Part shown: positions 1-7,253 of the stretch, in pieces
Position numbering within the stretch: position 1 is the stretch's first letter
Layout: every line of letters begins with the position of its first letter
NCBI GenBank assembly: GCA_016794285.1
Contig: JAEUKO010000068.1
Location: 1-9,145, forward strand
Length of the DNA stretch: 9,145 nucleotides
Direction of reading: 5' to 3'
DNA from: UBA1573 sp016794285
GTDB taxonomy: Bacteria; Pseudomonadota; Alphaproteobacteria; Micavibrionales; Micavibrionaceae
Program-made: the position numbers and the translations under genes
Notes under the pieces: model-generated
The model's input: only the letters and a program-made list of their open reading frames with translations
The model's database searches: none
Told to the model about the DNA's origin: nothing

Positions 1-68
1 ATAGGAGAAGAAACATTTGCCCCAGCTTGAGGAGGTACCGTTGCCGTTGCGGACCCCTCCTTAAGGGC
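1..68 (-). pseudogene. Continuation of the secretin frame beyond the TAG (partial, runs off window)
   Basis: After TAG 71-69 the same minus-strand frame reads ALKEGSATATVPPQAGANVSSP with no stop to the window edge. The composition is Ala/Thr/Pro/Ser, like the linker just before the TAG. MshL secretins have a variable low-complexity loop here before the next conserved domain, so this is probably the rest of the same gene. With only 68 nt visible, a chance open frame is not excluded. Confidence 0.45.
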
Positions 69-851
69 CTATTCGTCAATAGGAGGCACAGGAGGCGAAA
101 CAGGGTTGCTGGCCGTTAAGGAAATAGTTGGATCTTCTTCCGTTTTCAGGTAGCTGCCGGAGGCATTCGATGCCAAAATCTGTTTCAGGTTGGTATCAAG
201 CTCAGCCCAAAAATCAGCATCCGAGGAACTTTCAACCTTAAAGGTGGATCCCCCAGAAGGGCCACCACCCTCCCCACCAGTTGTCAAGGACACATTATTG
301 TCCAAGGAACTTTTACTTTTGCGAATCATCCCCAAATAGTCAATTTTGTAGTTCTGGGAATAAGGGGTATCCAACTCAATACGAAGAGTGTCCCCATCAA
401 GCTTGTAGCGCAAACCTGCAATTTCGCAGATCCTATCAATCACAACATCAAAAGGCCGATTTCGTGCCGTGAAGATAATCGACCCAGCAATCCGCGGATC
501 AAGTTCGACATCGTAATTGGCCTGTTTTGAAAGCTCAAAAAGGGCTTCCCGCAAAGGAATGCTCTGGTTGATCGAAATCGAGACAAGCGGCATAGCTTTC
601 ATCGTTTCAGAAACATCTGAGACGTAAGGCTGCAGCTCAAGACCACCATCTTCACCGACAGTGTCATTCCCTTCCGTCATAGAAACTTCACGAGGAGCAA
701 GCGCATCCCGATAATCCTGCACTTCATTATTGGTTGCACGGTCCATCTTCAACTGATTTTGGGCCAAGTCGCAAGCACTAACAGGCATGAGAGCAGATAA
801 AGCAACAAGGCTGGTCAGCGTCGCTTTAAGGGCAGATGGTTTGAATGTCAT
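69..851 (-). CDS. mshL: MshL-type lipoprotein secretin, N-terminal part ended by an in-frame TAG
   Basis: The 260 codons run from ATG 851 to TAG (71-69). The N-terminus is a lipoprotein signal (hydrophobic LTSLVALSALMPVSA, lipobox VSA-Cys27). An STN/N0 secretin domain follows (IPLREALFELSKQANYDVEL, FDVVIDRICEIAGLRYKLDG), then the MshL-like link YKIDYLGMIRKSKSS and the block STFKVESSSDADFWAELDTNLKQIL. After that comes a Pro/Ser/Thr-rich linker (NPVSPPVPPIDE). Secretins are far longer (500+ residues), and the pore-forming C-terminal domain is absent before the TAG. The same frame stays open from 68 to the window edge (ALKEGSATATVPPQAGANVS), with similar linker-like composition, so the gene appears to continue past the stop. 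It could be a nonsense mutation, readthrough or sequence error. It would be the outer-membrane pore of this pilus. The upstream 107-nt gap (852-958) shows no clear promoter or terminator. Confidence 0.82.
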   Translation of the reverse strand: MTFKPSALKATLTSLVALSALMPVSACDLAQNQLKMDRATNNEVQDYRDALAPREVSMTEGNDTVGEDGGLELQPYVSDVSETMKAMPLVSISINQSIPLREALFELSKQANYDVELDPRIAGSIIFTARNRPFDVVIDRICEIAGLRYKLDGDTLRIELDTPYSQNYKIDYLGMIRKSKSSLDNNVSLTTGGEGGGPSGGSTFKVESSSDADFWAELDTNLKQILASNASGSYLKTEEDPTISLTASNPVSPPVPPIDE

Positions 852-958
852 GGCTTAATCTCGCAAGAACTAAAAACGAATCAAAAGGACAAATGAGGAA
901 TCTCAACAGGGAGAGAATACCCCATTTTTATCCACAAGACTAGCCCCCACAACTAGGC

Positions 959-2086
959 CTAATCCGAAATTTTCAAAATAGAGGTATCCATGCTGGAAAA
1001 AGCATCTCCGCGCCCGCCGAGTCTCGCCTTTTGTAGCTTCAACTTCATGTCCCCCGGCATATCACTTTGCGAGAGAGCCGTTTCATCAGAGATGAGACCA
1101 TCCTGATATAATTGAAGTAATGATTGATCAAAAGTCACCATCCCATTGGAAATATTGGCGTCCATGACTTCTCGAATTTTAGAAATTTTTCCCTCAAGAA
1201 TCAAATCCCGCACCAAACCCTCGTTGAGCATCAACTCAAGAGCCACAGTCATAGACCCGCTGATGGTTGGAACAAGACGCTGAGAGAGAATTGCCCTTAG
1301 ATTCGTTGCAAGGTTTAAGCGAATTTGAGAAGAGGACTCCTCGGGAAACAAGTTCACAATCCGCTCAATCGCCTGATACGAGTTATTTGTGTGAATCGTT
1401 GCAAGACATAAATGGCCAGTTTCCGCAGCCGTCAAGGCTTGCTCCATCACTTCACGGTCCCGAATCTCGCCAACCAAGATCACATCTGGTCGCTGACGCA
1501 GAGCATTCTTGAGTGCCACAGCATAATTTTCAGTATCCACCCCAACCTCACGCTGAGAAACCACGCACCCTTTGTGGTCGTGGAAATATTCGATTGGGTC
1601 TTCAATAGTTATAATGTGCCCCTGAGCGTGTTGATTGCGATAATCAACCATAGATGCCAAAGTCGTTGATTTCCCAGACCCCGTCATCCCTGTAACCAGA
1701 ACCAACCCCCGCTTCTGCATAGCCAATTGGCGCAGCTGAGGTGGCAAGCGCAGCTCCTCAAATGTTGGAATTTTTGAAATAATCCGGCGAATGACAAGAG
1801 CCGGATTTTGACGTTGCTGCATAACGTTGATACGGAACCGACCATGCTCCCCCATGTCAATCGCTGTATTGAGTTCTAGCCTGTTCTCAAATTCGCGTCG
1901 CTGCCTCGTGGATAGAACACTCACCAGAACGTCCCCCATCATTCCTGAATCAAGGGCGTGCGATGAAATAAACTCTATCCGGTCATCAATCCGCAAAGCC
2001 GCAGGAAAGCCAACGGTTAGATAAAGATCCGTTGCTCCCCGTCCAGACATAGACTTCAAATAGTCAAAAATTATAGGAGTTGTCAA
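959..2086 (-). CDS. pilU: PilT-dependent retraction ATPase PilU
   Basis: The gene is 375 codons from TTG 2086, overlapping the pilT stop by 4 nt with AGGAGG upstream. PilU is an accessory retraction ATPase that supports PilT under load. Motifs are intact: Walker A GMTGSGKST (133-141), Asp box ITIEDPIEYFH (159-169), Walker B RPDVILVGEIRD (199-210), and His box TAAETGHLCLATIHTNNS (219-236). The segment CVVSQREVGVDTENY between the Asp box and Walker B is characteristic of PilU more than PilT. Length is normal for PilU. It ends TAG with a second in-frame TAG one codon later, a convincing true terminus. A 107-nt gap separates it from the secretin gene. Confidence 0.95.
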   Translation of the reverse strand: MTTPIIFDYLKSMSGRGATDLYLTVGFPAALRIDDRIEFISSHALDSGMMGDVLVSVLSTRQRREFENRLELNTAIDMGEHGRFRINVMQQRQNPALVIRRIISKIPTFEELRLPPQLRQLAMQKRGLVLVTGMTGSGKSTTLASMVDYRNQHAQGHIITIEDPIEYFHDHKGCVVSQREVGVDTENYAVALKNALRQRPDVILVGEIRDREVMEQALTAAETGHLCLATIHTNNSYQAIERIVNLFPEESSSQIRLNLATNLRAILSQRLVPTISGSMTVALELMLNEGLVRDLILEGKISKIREVMDANISNGMVTFDQSLLQLYQDGLISDETALSQSDMPGDMKLKLQKARLGGRGDAFSSMDTSILKISD

Positions 2087-3258
2087 AACGAATAGCCCTC
2101 CTCCGTAGCCGCACCATCCGCCGTTATTGACTCGTGGCCAGATTTTTTATCACCGCGTCCAGCCCCTAACCTGCCCCCACCAAGAGCGGCCGAAGCCATT
2201 CCCGTATCACGGTCTCCGCCCTCTTCATCGGTGGTTTTCATCAAGGCTGCCCGCGCCTCTCCTTCATCCACCAAGCCCTGCTCCAGCAACCCCTTAATGG
2301 CGTCTTCCATTGTAATCATGCCATAGCGAGAGCCCGTTTGAATCATAGAGTACATCTGAGGAATTTGGTTTTCACGAATCAAGTTCCGAACGGCACTGGT
2401 TCCCACCAACACCTCGAAAGCCGCAATCCTCCCCTTCCCTCCAGATTTCTTCAACAAGGTCTGAGCGACAACCCCCTGCAGTGAGCTCGAAAGCATGGCC
2501 CGAATCATCTCTTTATCGCCCGTTGGAAAAACATCAATAATACGGTCGATTGTTTTAGAAGCAGAGTTAGAGTGCAAGGTCCCAAACACCAAGTGCCCCG
2601 TTTCTGCTGCTGTTAGCGCCAGAGAAATTGTTTCATGGTCCCGCATTTCCCCAACCAGAATAACATCGGGATCCTCCCGCAAGGCACTTTTCAAAGCCCG
2701 CGCAAAAGAATGTGTATCGTTCCCAAGTTCTCGGTGATTAACCAAAGCCTTCTTCGAAGTGTGAAAAAATTCAACAGGGTCTTCAATTGTCAAAATGTGC
2801 TTTGGCATCGTCTCGTTAATATGATTAATCATAGAGGCCAATGTTGTCGATTTCCCAGACCCCGTAGGCCCAGTCACCAAAACAATCCCTTTTTCCAACT
2901 CAGAAAGACGGCGAAGGACTGGTGGCAGCTCAAGCTCCTCCATTGTCGGAATAACAGAAGGGATTGTCCGGAACACAGCCGCAGAACCCGACCTGTTGGT
3001 AAAGGCATTCACCCGAAAGCGCGCTGTCTCGCCAAAGGAGATCGCAAAATCGAGCTCAAAACTTTTTTCATACTCCGCCCGCTGATCGTCGGTCATCACC
3101 GAATACAGCATAGCCCGAATACTCTCATTCGTAAGAACATCAGCCTTCAACCGCTTTAACGTTCCATAAACACGCACAATGGGCGGATTTCCTGCGCTAA
3201 GGTGCAAATCAGAGGCATTGTTTTGCATAACAAACGCGAGTAGCTGGGTGATATCCAT
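2083..3258 (-). CDS. pilT: Type IV pilus retraction ATPase PilT
   Basis: The gene is 391 codons from ATG 3258, behind a consensus ribosome site. It is a hexameric cytoplasmic motor that depolymerises the pilus and drives twitching. An N-terminal PAS-like domain (NNASDLHLSAGNPPIVRVYG) is followed by the RecA-like core. Walker A is GPTGSGKST (130-138), the Asp box is LTIEDPVEFFH (156-166), Walker B is DPDVILVGEMRD (196-207), and the His box is TAAETGHLVFGTLHSNS (216-232). The C-terminal AIRNLIRE-type motif reads SAVRNLIREN (288-297) and is needed for retraction in characterised PilT. All key residues appear intact. About 50 residues after the normal end (near 340) form a Gly/Asp-rich tail (GMASAALGGGRLGAGRGDKK) beyond the usual length of about 345. 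It ends in TGA, overlapping the pilU TTG. Confidence 0.96.
   Translation of the reverse strand: MDITQLLAFVMQNNASDLHLSAGNPPIVRVYGTLKRLKADVLTNESIRAMLYSVMTDDQRAEYEKSFELDFAISFGETARFRVNAFTNRSGSAAVFRTIPSVIPTMEELELPPVLRRLSELEKGIVLVTGPTGSGKSTTLASMINHINETMPKHILTIEDPVEFFHTSKKALVNHRELGNDTHSFARALKSALREDPDVILVGEMRDHETISLALTAAETGHLVFGTLHSNSASKTIDRIIDVFPTGDKEMIRAMLSSSLQGVVAQTLLKKSGGKGRIAAFEVLVGTSAVRNLIRENQIPQMYSMIQTGSRYGMITMEDAIKGLLEQGLVDEGEARAALMKTTDEEGGDRDTGMASAALGGGRLGAGRGDKKSGHESITADGAATEEGYSF
2097..2102 (-). promoter_or_regulatory. Shine-Dalgarno AGGAGG of pilU, inside the pilT 3' end
   Basis: AGGAGG (2102-2097) lies within the last pilT codons, 10 nt before the TTG at 2086. It supports the rare TTG start of pilU and translational coupling of the two motors through the 4-nt TTGA overlap (2086-2083). 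Confidence 0.7.
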
Positions 3259-3264
3259 TAAAAG

Positions 3265-3270
3265 CCTCCT
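3265..3270 (-). promoter_or_regulatory. Consensus Shine-Dalgarno AGGAGG of pilT
   Basis: A perfect AGGAGG lies 6 nt before the ATG at 3258. It is one of the two consensus ribosome sites recognised in the window, confirms the pilT start, and suggests higher translation of the retraction ATPase than of its upstream neighbours. Confidence 0.85.
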
Positions 3271-3285
3271 AAGGCGGTCAGGTCA

Positions 3286-3313
3286 AGATTAGAGTATTAC
3301 CTTGTAATTGCAA
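3286..3313 (-). promoter_or_regulatory. Weak candidate promoter upstream of pilT
   Basis: In the 107-nt gap between pilD and pilT, the minus strand has TTGCAA (3313-3308), a 16-nt spacer, then TAATCT (3291-3286), about 28 nt before the pilT start. Matches to the sigma-70 boxes are partial (4/6 and 3/6). The gap length and the strong pilT ribosome site make a separate promoter plausible but unproven. Confidence 0.22.
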
Positions 3314-3365
3314 ACGGATGGTAAACATTTCGGTCAGATCGCACAAATTTTAGACTCGGCAAACT

Positions 3366-4100
3366 TCAAAGCGCATTATGCCCTAGAGACAAAACAAGAC
3401 AAAGCAGAAAAGAAAGCATCACCGCCCTTATTGCCCAAGGCCCTCCAAGGCTCAAGCGGAACACCCCCGCAATAAGAAAAAACAAGAGAAAAAAAGGGAT
3501 TATAAAAACAAGCGGCAACCATGCGGCAATTAGCAAGGATAGTAAGCCCCACGGCAAGAACGCCCCCCTATCCACCCCGTCCCTCAAGAAAAGAAAAACG
3601 AACAAACCTAACATTGCCGCAGGATAAACCAAAACCCAAGGAAAAGAGGCAAGCCCCCCCATATTCAGCAGAACAGAGAGAGCAACAAGGACAAGAACCG
3701 TTTTCCGAGGAAAAGCTTCGCTGGTTAACACAACAACGAGAACAGCTAAAAAGAACGGCAGTAACCCAAGAGCCAGCAACAAAAGCAGAGAGGCCCCGTA
3801 AGTAAAAAAGAATAGAACAGCTAGAGCTCCGCCCAGAAGCTCCAAGGCTGGATAAAGCGGACTAATCTTCGCCTGACAATACCTACATTTTCCCCTTAGC
3901 GCGACCCATGACATCACGGGTACAAGGTCAAACAAAGTCAATTGCGTAGAACAATTCGGACATCTGGACCGTGCAGCCTCTCCGCTGCCTTTTCTGATCC
4001 AAGACTCTCCACGGGGCAAACGATAGGCAATCGCGGAAGAAAAACTTCCTAAACTCAAGCCCAAAAAAGCAATCGCTGCAATAATAATTGCCGCACTCAC
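3366..4100 (-). CDS. pilD: Prepilin peptidase / N-methyltransferase family (PilD-like), apparently lacking the peptidase active site
   Basis: The gene is 244 codons from GTG 4100, with no clear Shine-Dalgarno. An upstream in-frame TGA (4169-4167) with no ATG between rules out a better start. The N-terminus is typical of the family: LSLGSFSSAIAYRLPRGESW, then the zinc-binding pairs CPNC (Cys47, Cys50) and CRYC (Cys72, Cys75). Helices follow to the end, for six to eight membrane segments in all. Active family members use two aspartates, in an 'ID...LLPD' motif and in 'GxGDxK'. Here the corresponding stretches appear to read VLTSEAFPRK (about 125-133) and RDGVDRGAFLPWGLL (about 173-187), with neither Asp in its motif. 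Length is near or slightly below normal (about 250-290). It may be methyltransferase-only, a pseudo-enzyme, or decaying. It lies between the TPR gene (38 nt downstream of its TAG) and pilT. Confidence 0.83.
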   Translation of the reverse strand: MSAAIIIAAIAFLGLSLGSFSSAIAYRLPRGESWIRKGSGEAARSRCPNCSTQLTLFDLVPVMSWVALRGKCRYCQAKISPLYPALELLGGALAVLFFFTYGASLLLLLALGLLPFFLAVLVVVLTSEAFPRKTVLVLVALSVLLNMGGLASFPWVLVYPAAMLGLFVFLFLRDGVDRGAFLPWGLLSLLIAAWLPLVFIIPFFLLFFLIAGVFRLSLGGPWAIRAVMLSFLLCLVLSLGHNAL

Positions 4101-4138
4101 TGTATCAAACGGTACAAAAAGATTGGAGCTTTGAATGT

Positions 4139-5740
4139 CTAATTCCCACGAAGCCGCGCCAAACGGTCATAAATTTTGTCCCGCGAAATGCCCCGACCTG
4201 TCCCATGAACGGCATCCACTTCCAAGGCCTTCTCATACAAGGAAATAGCTTTTTTAAGCTCACCAGCTCTCTCCGCAACAACTGCCATATTGTAGTAGTG
4301 CTGAGGGTCATTGGGCTTAAGGCCAGAGGCCATCGAAAGATATTTATAAGCATCCTGCAAATTGCCCGAATCTGCGTAAGCAACACCAATTTGCGCAGCA
4401 ATTCCCGCGTTATCAGGGTATTTCTGCCGCAAATCGAGCAGCTTACTAAGAGCCACCGCCGGATATTTCTTACGAATAAGACCGGCCAGATTTACAACCG
4501 CATCAGGGTTATCCTGATCTAAGCGAAGAAGCTCTTCATAAGCCGAAATAGCCGATTCTTCATTTCCTAACTTTTGAAGGGTAACCGCTCTCCCCATCAA
4601 GATACGAGAATCACGGGGATTTTGACGATAAAGATCGTCATACATCTCCAGAGCAGCATCCAGCCTACCCAACTTGAGGGCCCTGCCCGCCGCAACCACC
4701 TGACTATCAAGCGAGTGCATCTGGATAGAATCCGTAACATCCGCACCAGTCACAATAATAATACTCTCACCATCCCCCCGTTTGGGATCCATACGAGGCG
4801 GAGGAATATCTTTCAGTGTCTTTCCGCTAGGAGAATCGTAGTAAACCGTCTCCGATTTCTTCGCAGGCGCAGTCACACCAGAAGATTCAGACTCCCCAGA
4901 TGCCGATGTTGTGATTCCAGAAGAATCGGGTTCAGAGATAATGAGGGTATCCTCTTCTTTTTTAGCGTCCCCTCCTTCTGTAGGCGAAATCGGCTCAACC
5001 TTCGCTGAGGCAGACGCTTTAGAATCTGATGGTTTTACCTCACCCTCCGCCGATGGAGAGGGCGCAGTTTTCTCTTCAGAAGAGGAAGGCGACTCTGGAA
5101 GTTTTTCTGGCGCAACAACACTCAACGCAGCAGCATCAATTGCCCCTTCTGTTTTTGGCGGGGCAACCAGTCCAGCATCCGGCGCAGGAGAGGGAGGGAC
5201 GCTTGGAGTGGCTTCAGAAGCGATAGGTGGTTCAGACGCCACCGACTGATCCGGCACATTTGCAACAACGTCTGGCTGAGGGATTTCATCGGTGGCAGGT
5301 TTCGAAGAATCCACAACAACAGGAGTTTCCGCATTCTCCTGAGGAGCTGGCGCAGACTCTTGGGGAGCTGGCGCAGACTCTTGGGGAGCTGGCGCGACAA
5401 CACCGGCCAACTCTTCAGGTGGAGAAGCTGAAGTATCAACCGCAGGGGTTTCGGTCATATCTAAGTTTTGCTTGATCTGGTCGAACGCCTCCTGATTCGA
5501 GGTAAAGGCAAAATATGCGCCCACCCCAACCACAGCTAGCAAAACCACCGTCCCCAAAAGCGCGGCAGATGCACCTTTCGAAGATGGCTCCCGATGCGGA
5601 GAGTTGGCAAAAATGCCAGCATCATCATCCCCGTCATTTATATCCGGCAGGACATCCTCAACATCACGAGAAGAAAACGACTTCTCCGTGAACACGTCTT
5701 TGTAATCATCATCAAGTGATTTATCGTCTTGGTCAGCCAT
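4139..5740 (-). CDS. Membrane-anchored TPR protein, MshN-like
   Basis: The gene is 533 codons from ATG 5740 (MADQDDKSLDDD). A TTG at 5752 is in frame, but neither start has a clear Shine-Dalgarno. An acidic cytoplasmic N-terminus (1-56) is followed by one membrane helix at about 57-79 (ASAALLGTVVLLAVVGVGAY). A linker of over 200 residues, rich in Pro, Ala, Ser and Glu, comes next and includes PAPQESA repeats. Four to five TPRs fill about 348-510 (GRLDAALEMYDDLYRQNP, YEELLRLDQDNPDAVVNLAG, LQDAYKYLSMASGLKPNDP, GELKKAISLYEKALEVD). It ends RLARLRGN-TAG, a natural-looking C-terminus. This layout matches MshN-type proteins of MSHA pilus loci. The TPR domain would be periplasmic, where it could span toward the secretin. 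The exact function is unknown. Confidence 0.87.
   Translation of the reverse strand: MADQDDKSLDDDYKDVFTEKSFSSRDVEDVLPDINDGDDDAGIFANSPHREPSSKGASAALLGTVVLLAVVGVGAYFAFTSNQEAFDQIKQNLDMTETPAVDTSASPPEELAGVVAPAPQESAPAPQESAPAPQENAETPVVVDSSKPATDEIPQPDVVANVPDQSVASEPPIASEATPSVPPSPAPDAGLVAPPKTEGAIDAAALSVVAPEKLPESPSSSEEKTAPSPSAEGEVKPSDSKASASAKVEPISPTEGGDAKKEEDTLIISEPDSSGITTSASGESESSGVTAPAKKSETVYYDSPSGKTLKDIPPPRMDPKRGDGESIIIVTGADVTDSIQMHSLDSQVVAAGRALKLGRLDAALEMYDDLYRQNPRDSRILMGRAVTLQKLGNEESAISAYEELLRLDQDNPDAVVNLAGLIRKKYPAVALSKLLDLRQKYPDNAGIAAQIGVAYADSGNLQDAYKYLSMASGLKPNDPQHYYNMAVVAERAGELKKAISLYEKALEVDAVHGTGRGISRDKIYDRLARLRGN
5343..5395 (-). repeat. 21-bp in-frame tandem repeat in the TPR-protein linker
   Basis: Two perfect 21-bp units (5343-5363 and 5364-5384), starting ggagctggcgcagactcttg on the plus strand, are followed by an 11-bp partial third copy (5385-5395). 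They encode the heptapeptide repeat PAPQESA. Units identical at every base, including third codon positions, indicate recent slippage expansion. The length is a multiple of three, so copy number can change without shifting the frame. Confidence 0.85.
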
Positions 5741-5815
5741 GTTTTTCACCAAAGAGGGAGAGGAAAAGAAAAATGTCAGGCTATTCTATACAGATTTCCG
5801 CTTTTTGCATAGGAG

Positions 5816-6574
5816 TTACGCGGCTCTTTTGATAACTTTCAGAAAAGCACGTTCTAAAGAATGCTCTTGCGCCTGTTCGCGCAAATCAATTGGTCTTCCG
5901 GTAAAATAGATAAGCCCATCGTGAACAACACTGACTTTGTCGCAAATTTCATCCAAGTCGGCCAAAATATGGCTACTGAGCAAGACAGTTCGCCCCTGCC
6001 CCTTAACTTTTGCCAGCATATCTTTGACCAAGGAGCGGGCTAAAGGATCAAGACCGCTCATAGGCTCATCCAAAATCAGAAGGTCACATCCGGTCAAAAC
6101 CGTCGCGATCAAGCCAAGCTTTTGTCGCATTCCCTTCGAATAACTTTGGACTTTATGTTTGAGAGCCACAGGATCCAGAGCCAGATCCTCACAAGAGCTG
6201 ACAATTTCTTCATCCGCCACGCGCCGTCCATACAGCGAAGCGGCAAAATGGACAAATTCTCCCCCCTTCAAAAACCACGGGGGATCAAATCTCTCCGGCA
6301 AAAAGGCAATGTGACGACGGCATTCTGCTTGTAAATTGCTCCGACCAAAAACATATATATTGCCTTTGATCGCGTCTTTGAGACCCAAAACAGTTTTTAT
6401 TAAAGTGGTTTTGCCAACCCCATTCAAACCAATCAACCCATAAGTCTGGCCAAGGCCGACCTCTAAATTAACATCGTGAAGGACAACACGCTGTCCATAT
6501 CCAGCATACAAGCCAGAAACAGACAAAGCAGAAGAAGTCTCTGTTGATGGTGATAAGGATTCTGAAACGGCCAT
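5816..6574 (-). CDS. ABC transporter ATP-binding protein
   Basis: The gene is 252 codons from ATG 6574. A start at 6604 would add 10 residues and has AAGG about 10 nt upstream; the longer open frame to 6682 overlaps the previous gene and is unlikely. Motifs are complete. Walker A is GLNGVGKTT (about 49-57). The Q-loop position reads FLPERFDPP, with Glu where Gln is usual, as in CcmA/NatA-like ATPases. The signature is YSKGMRQK (about 145-152), Walker B is DLLILDE (about 164-170), and the H-loop is LLSSHIL with His near 202. The protein has no membrane segment and must partner with a permease, which is not in this window. The gene sits 4 nt after the PilP-like gene and is probably in its operon. 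ABC components PilG/H/I are required for T4P in Myxococcus, so a pilus role is plausible. That link is inference, since the ATPase class is generic. Confidence 0.88.
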   Translation of the reverse strand: MAVSESLSPSTETSSALSVSGLYAGYGQRVVLHDVNLEVGLGQTYGLIGLNGVGKTTLIKTVLGLKDAIKGNIYVFGRSNLQAECRRHIAFLPERFDPPWFLKGGEFVHFAASLYGRRVADEEIVSSCEDLALDPVALKHKVQSYSKGMRQKLGLIATVLTGCDLLILDEPMSGLDPLARSLVKDMLAKVKGQGRTVLLSSHILADLDEICDKVSVVHDGLIYFTGRPIDLREQAQEHSLERAFLKVIKRAA

Positions 6575-6578
6575 CTTA

Positions 6579-7247
6579 TCAACCGGGAAGGAACATTCGG
6601 CCATCAATATTAAACCTTTGATTGGGCCGCAACCGAATGGGATAAACCTGATTGGTTCCTGCATCGAACCAACGAAGCTCAATATATTCCTTATATACCC
6701 GCAAATCCACCGCTTCAGCTGGCATCGCGTCAGGAGTTATCCGTTTGTTATTTAGCCAAATTGTCCAATCGTCTGGGGAATAAAAGACAATTCCACCCAG
6801 CGAAACCTCCCGCAAAGCCGTTGGGGGACGGTAGTTAGGATCGTTCGGGTCCGGATGATCCCTCAATTCCTGTAAAGTCGGCAAACGGGTGTTAAAGCCA
6901 ATCCGAGCCTCCCTCAACAAAGCATGCTGAGCCGGAGTGAAGACCAAAGACGGAATAGCACTCGGATCCGCCGCTATCTTACTATATTTATCCTTAATTT
7001 CTTTTTCTATGCTCCGCAGAATCTTAACCTCCGCTGGCAAGGTGTTTGGATCTCCCGTCAATGCCGCAGGCGTAAACCCCAAACCTGAAGAAGACGAAGA
7101 CTCGGCAGCAGCCCCGCCCTCACCACCAACACCCTGTGAGGAAACTACATTTCCTTGCGCGTACGCGCCCAAGATCACGCCAAAAGAAACGGCGAAAACC
7201 CCCAAAACAGCAGCATATTTTCCAAAGGATTTCATACCCATCACCAT
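6579..7247 (-). CDS. Secreted PilP/MshK-like pilus assembly protein
   Basis: The gene is 222 codons from ATG 7247. ATGs at 7241 and 7235 are equally possible, and the version from 7235 (MKSFGKYAAV) gives a cleaner signal peptide. The signal peptide has a hydrophobic core VLGVFAVSFGVILG and probable cleavage after AYA. A Gly/Ser/Ala-rich linker follows, then a helical middle (LPAEVKILRSIEKEIKDKYS). The compact C-terminal domain starts at LGGIVFYSPDDWTIWLNNKR and ends in PNQRFNIDGRMFLPG. Its 'L-GGI-..-W-ting-N-..-R-ITP' pattern and its position right after PilN- and PilO-like genes match the homology region of PilP, GspC and MshK, which links the inner-membrane platform to the secretin. I recognise the C-terminal domain only loosely, so the PilP/MshK role is mainly from context. 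It ends 4 nt before the ABC gene start. Confidence 0.75.
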   Translation of the reverse strand: MVMGMKSFGKYAAVLGVFAVSFGVILGAYAQGNVVSSQGVGGEGGAAAESSSSSGLGFTPAALTGDPNTLPAEVKILRSIEKEIKDKYSKIAADPSAIPSLVFTPAQHALLREARIGFNTRLPTLQELRDHPDPNDPNYRPPTALREVSLGGIVFYSPDDWTIWLNNKRITPDAMPAEAVDLRVYKEYIELRWFDAGTNQVYPIRLRPNQRFNIDGRMFLPG

Positions 7248-7253
7248 TCCAGC

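Noticed and set aside
852..958. Promoter or terminator in the pilU-secretin gap
   Set aside because: No stem with a following T-run and no pair of sigma-70-like boxes at sensible spacing on the minus strand.
2635..3159. 174-codon plus-strand open frame opposite pilT
   Set aside because: It is fully antisense to a conserved pilT core, its product has no recognisable domain, and its composition is that of a shadow frame.
3262..3273. Small hairpin GCCT-TAGG-AGGC over the pilT ribosome site
   Set aside because: It has only 4 bp of stem with a 4-nt loop, too weak to call a regulatory element.
4911..5249. 112-codon plus-strand open frame (Gly/Ser/Ala-rich)
   Set aside because: It is antisense to the Pro/Ala/Ser/Glu linker of the TPR protein. 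The low complexity of that region creates open frames on both strands.
5753..5815. Promoter (TAGAAT -10-like box) before the TPR gene
   Set aside because: The -10-like box is good, but the position 16-17 nt upstream matches -35 poorly (TATGCA), and the 63-nt gap in a same-strand cluster does not demand a promoter.
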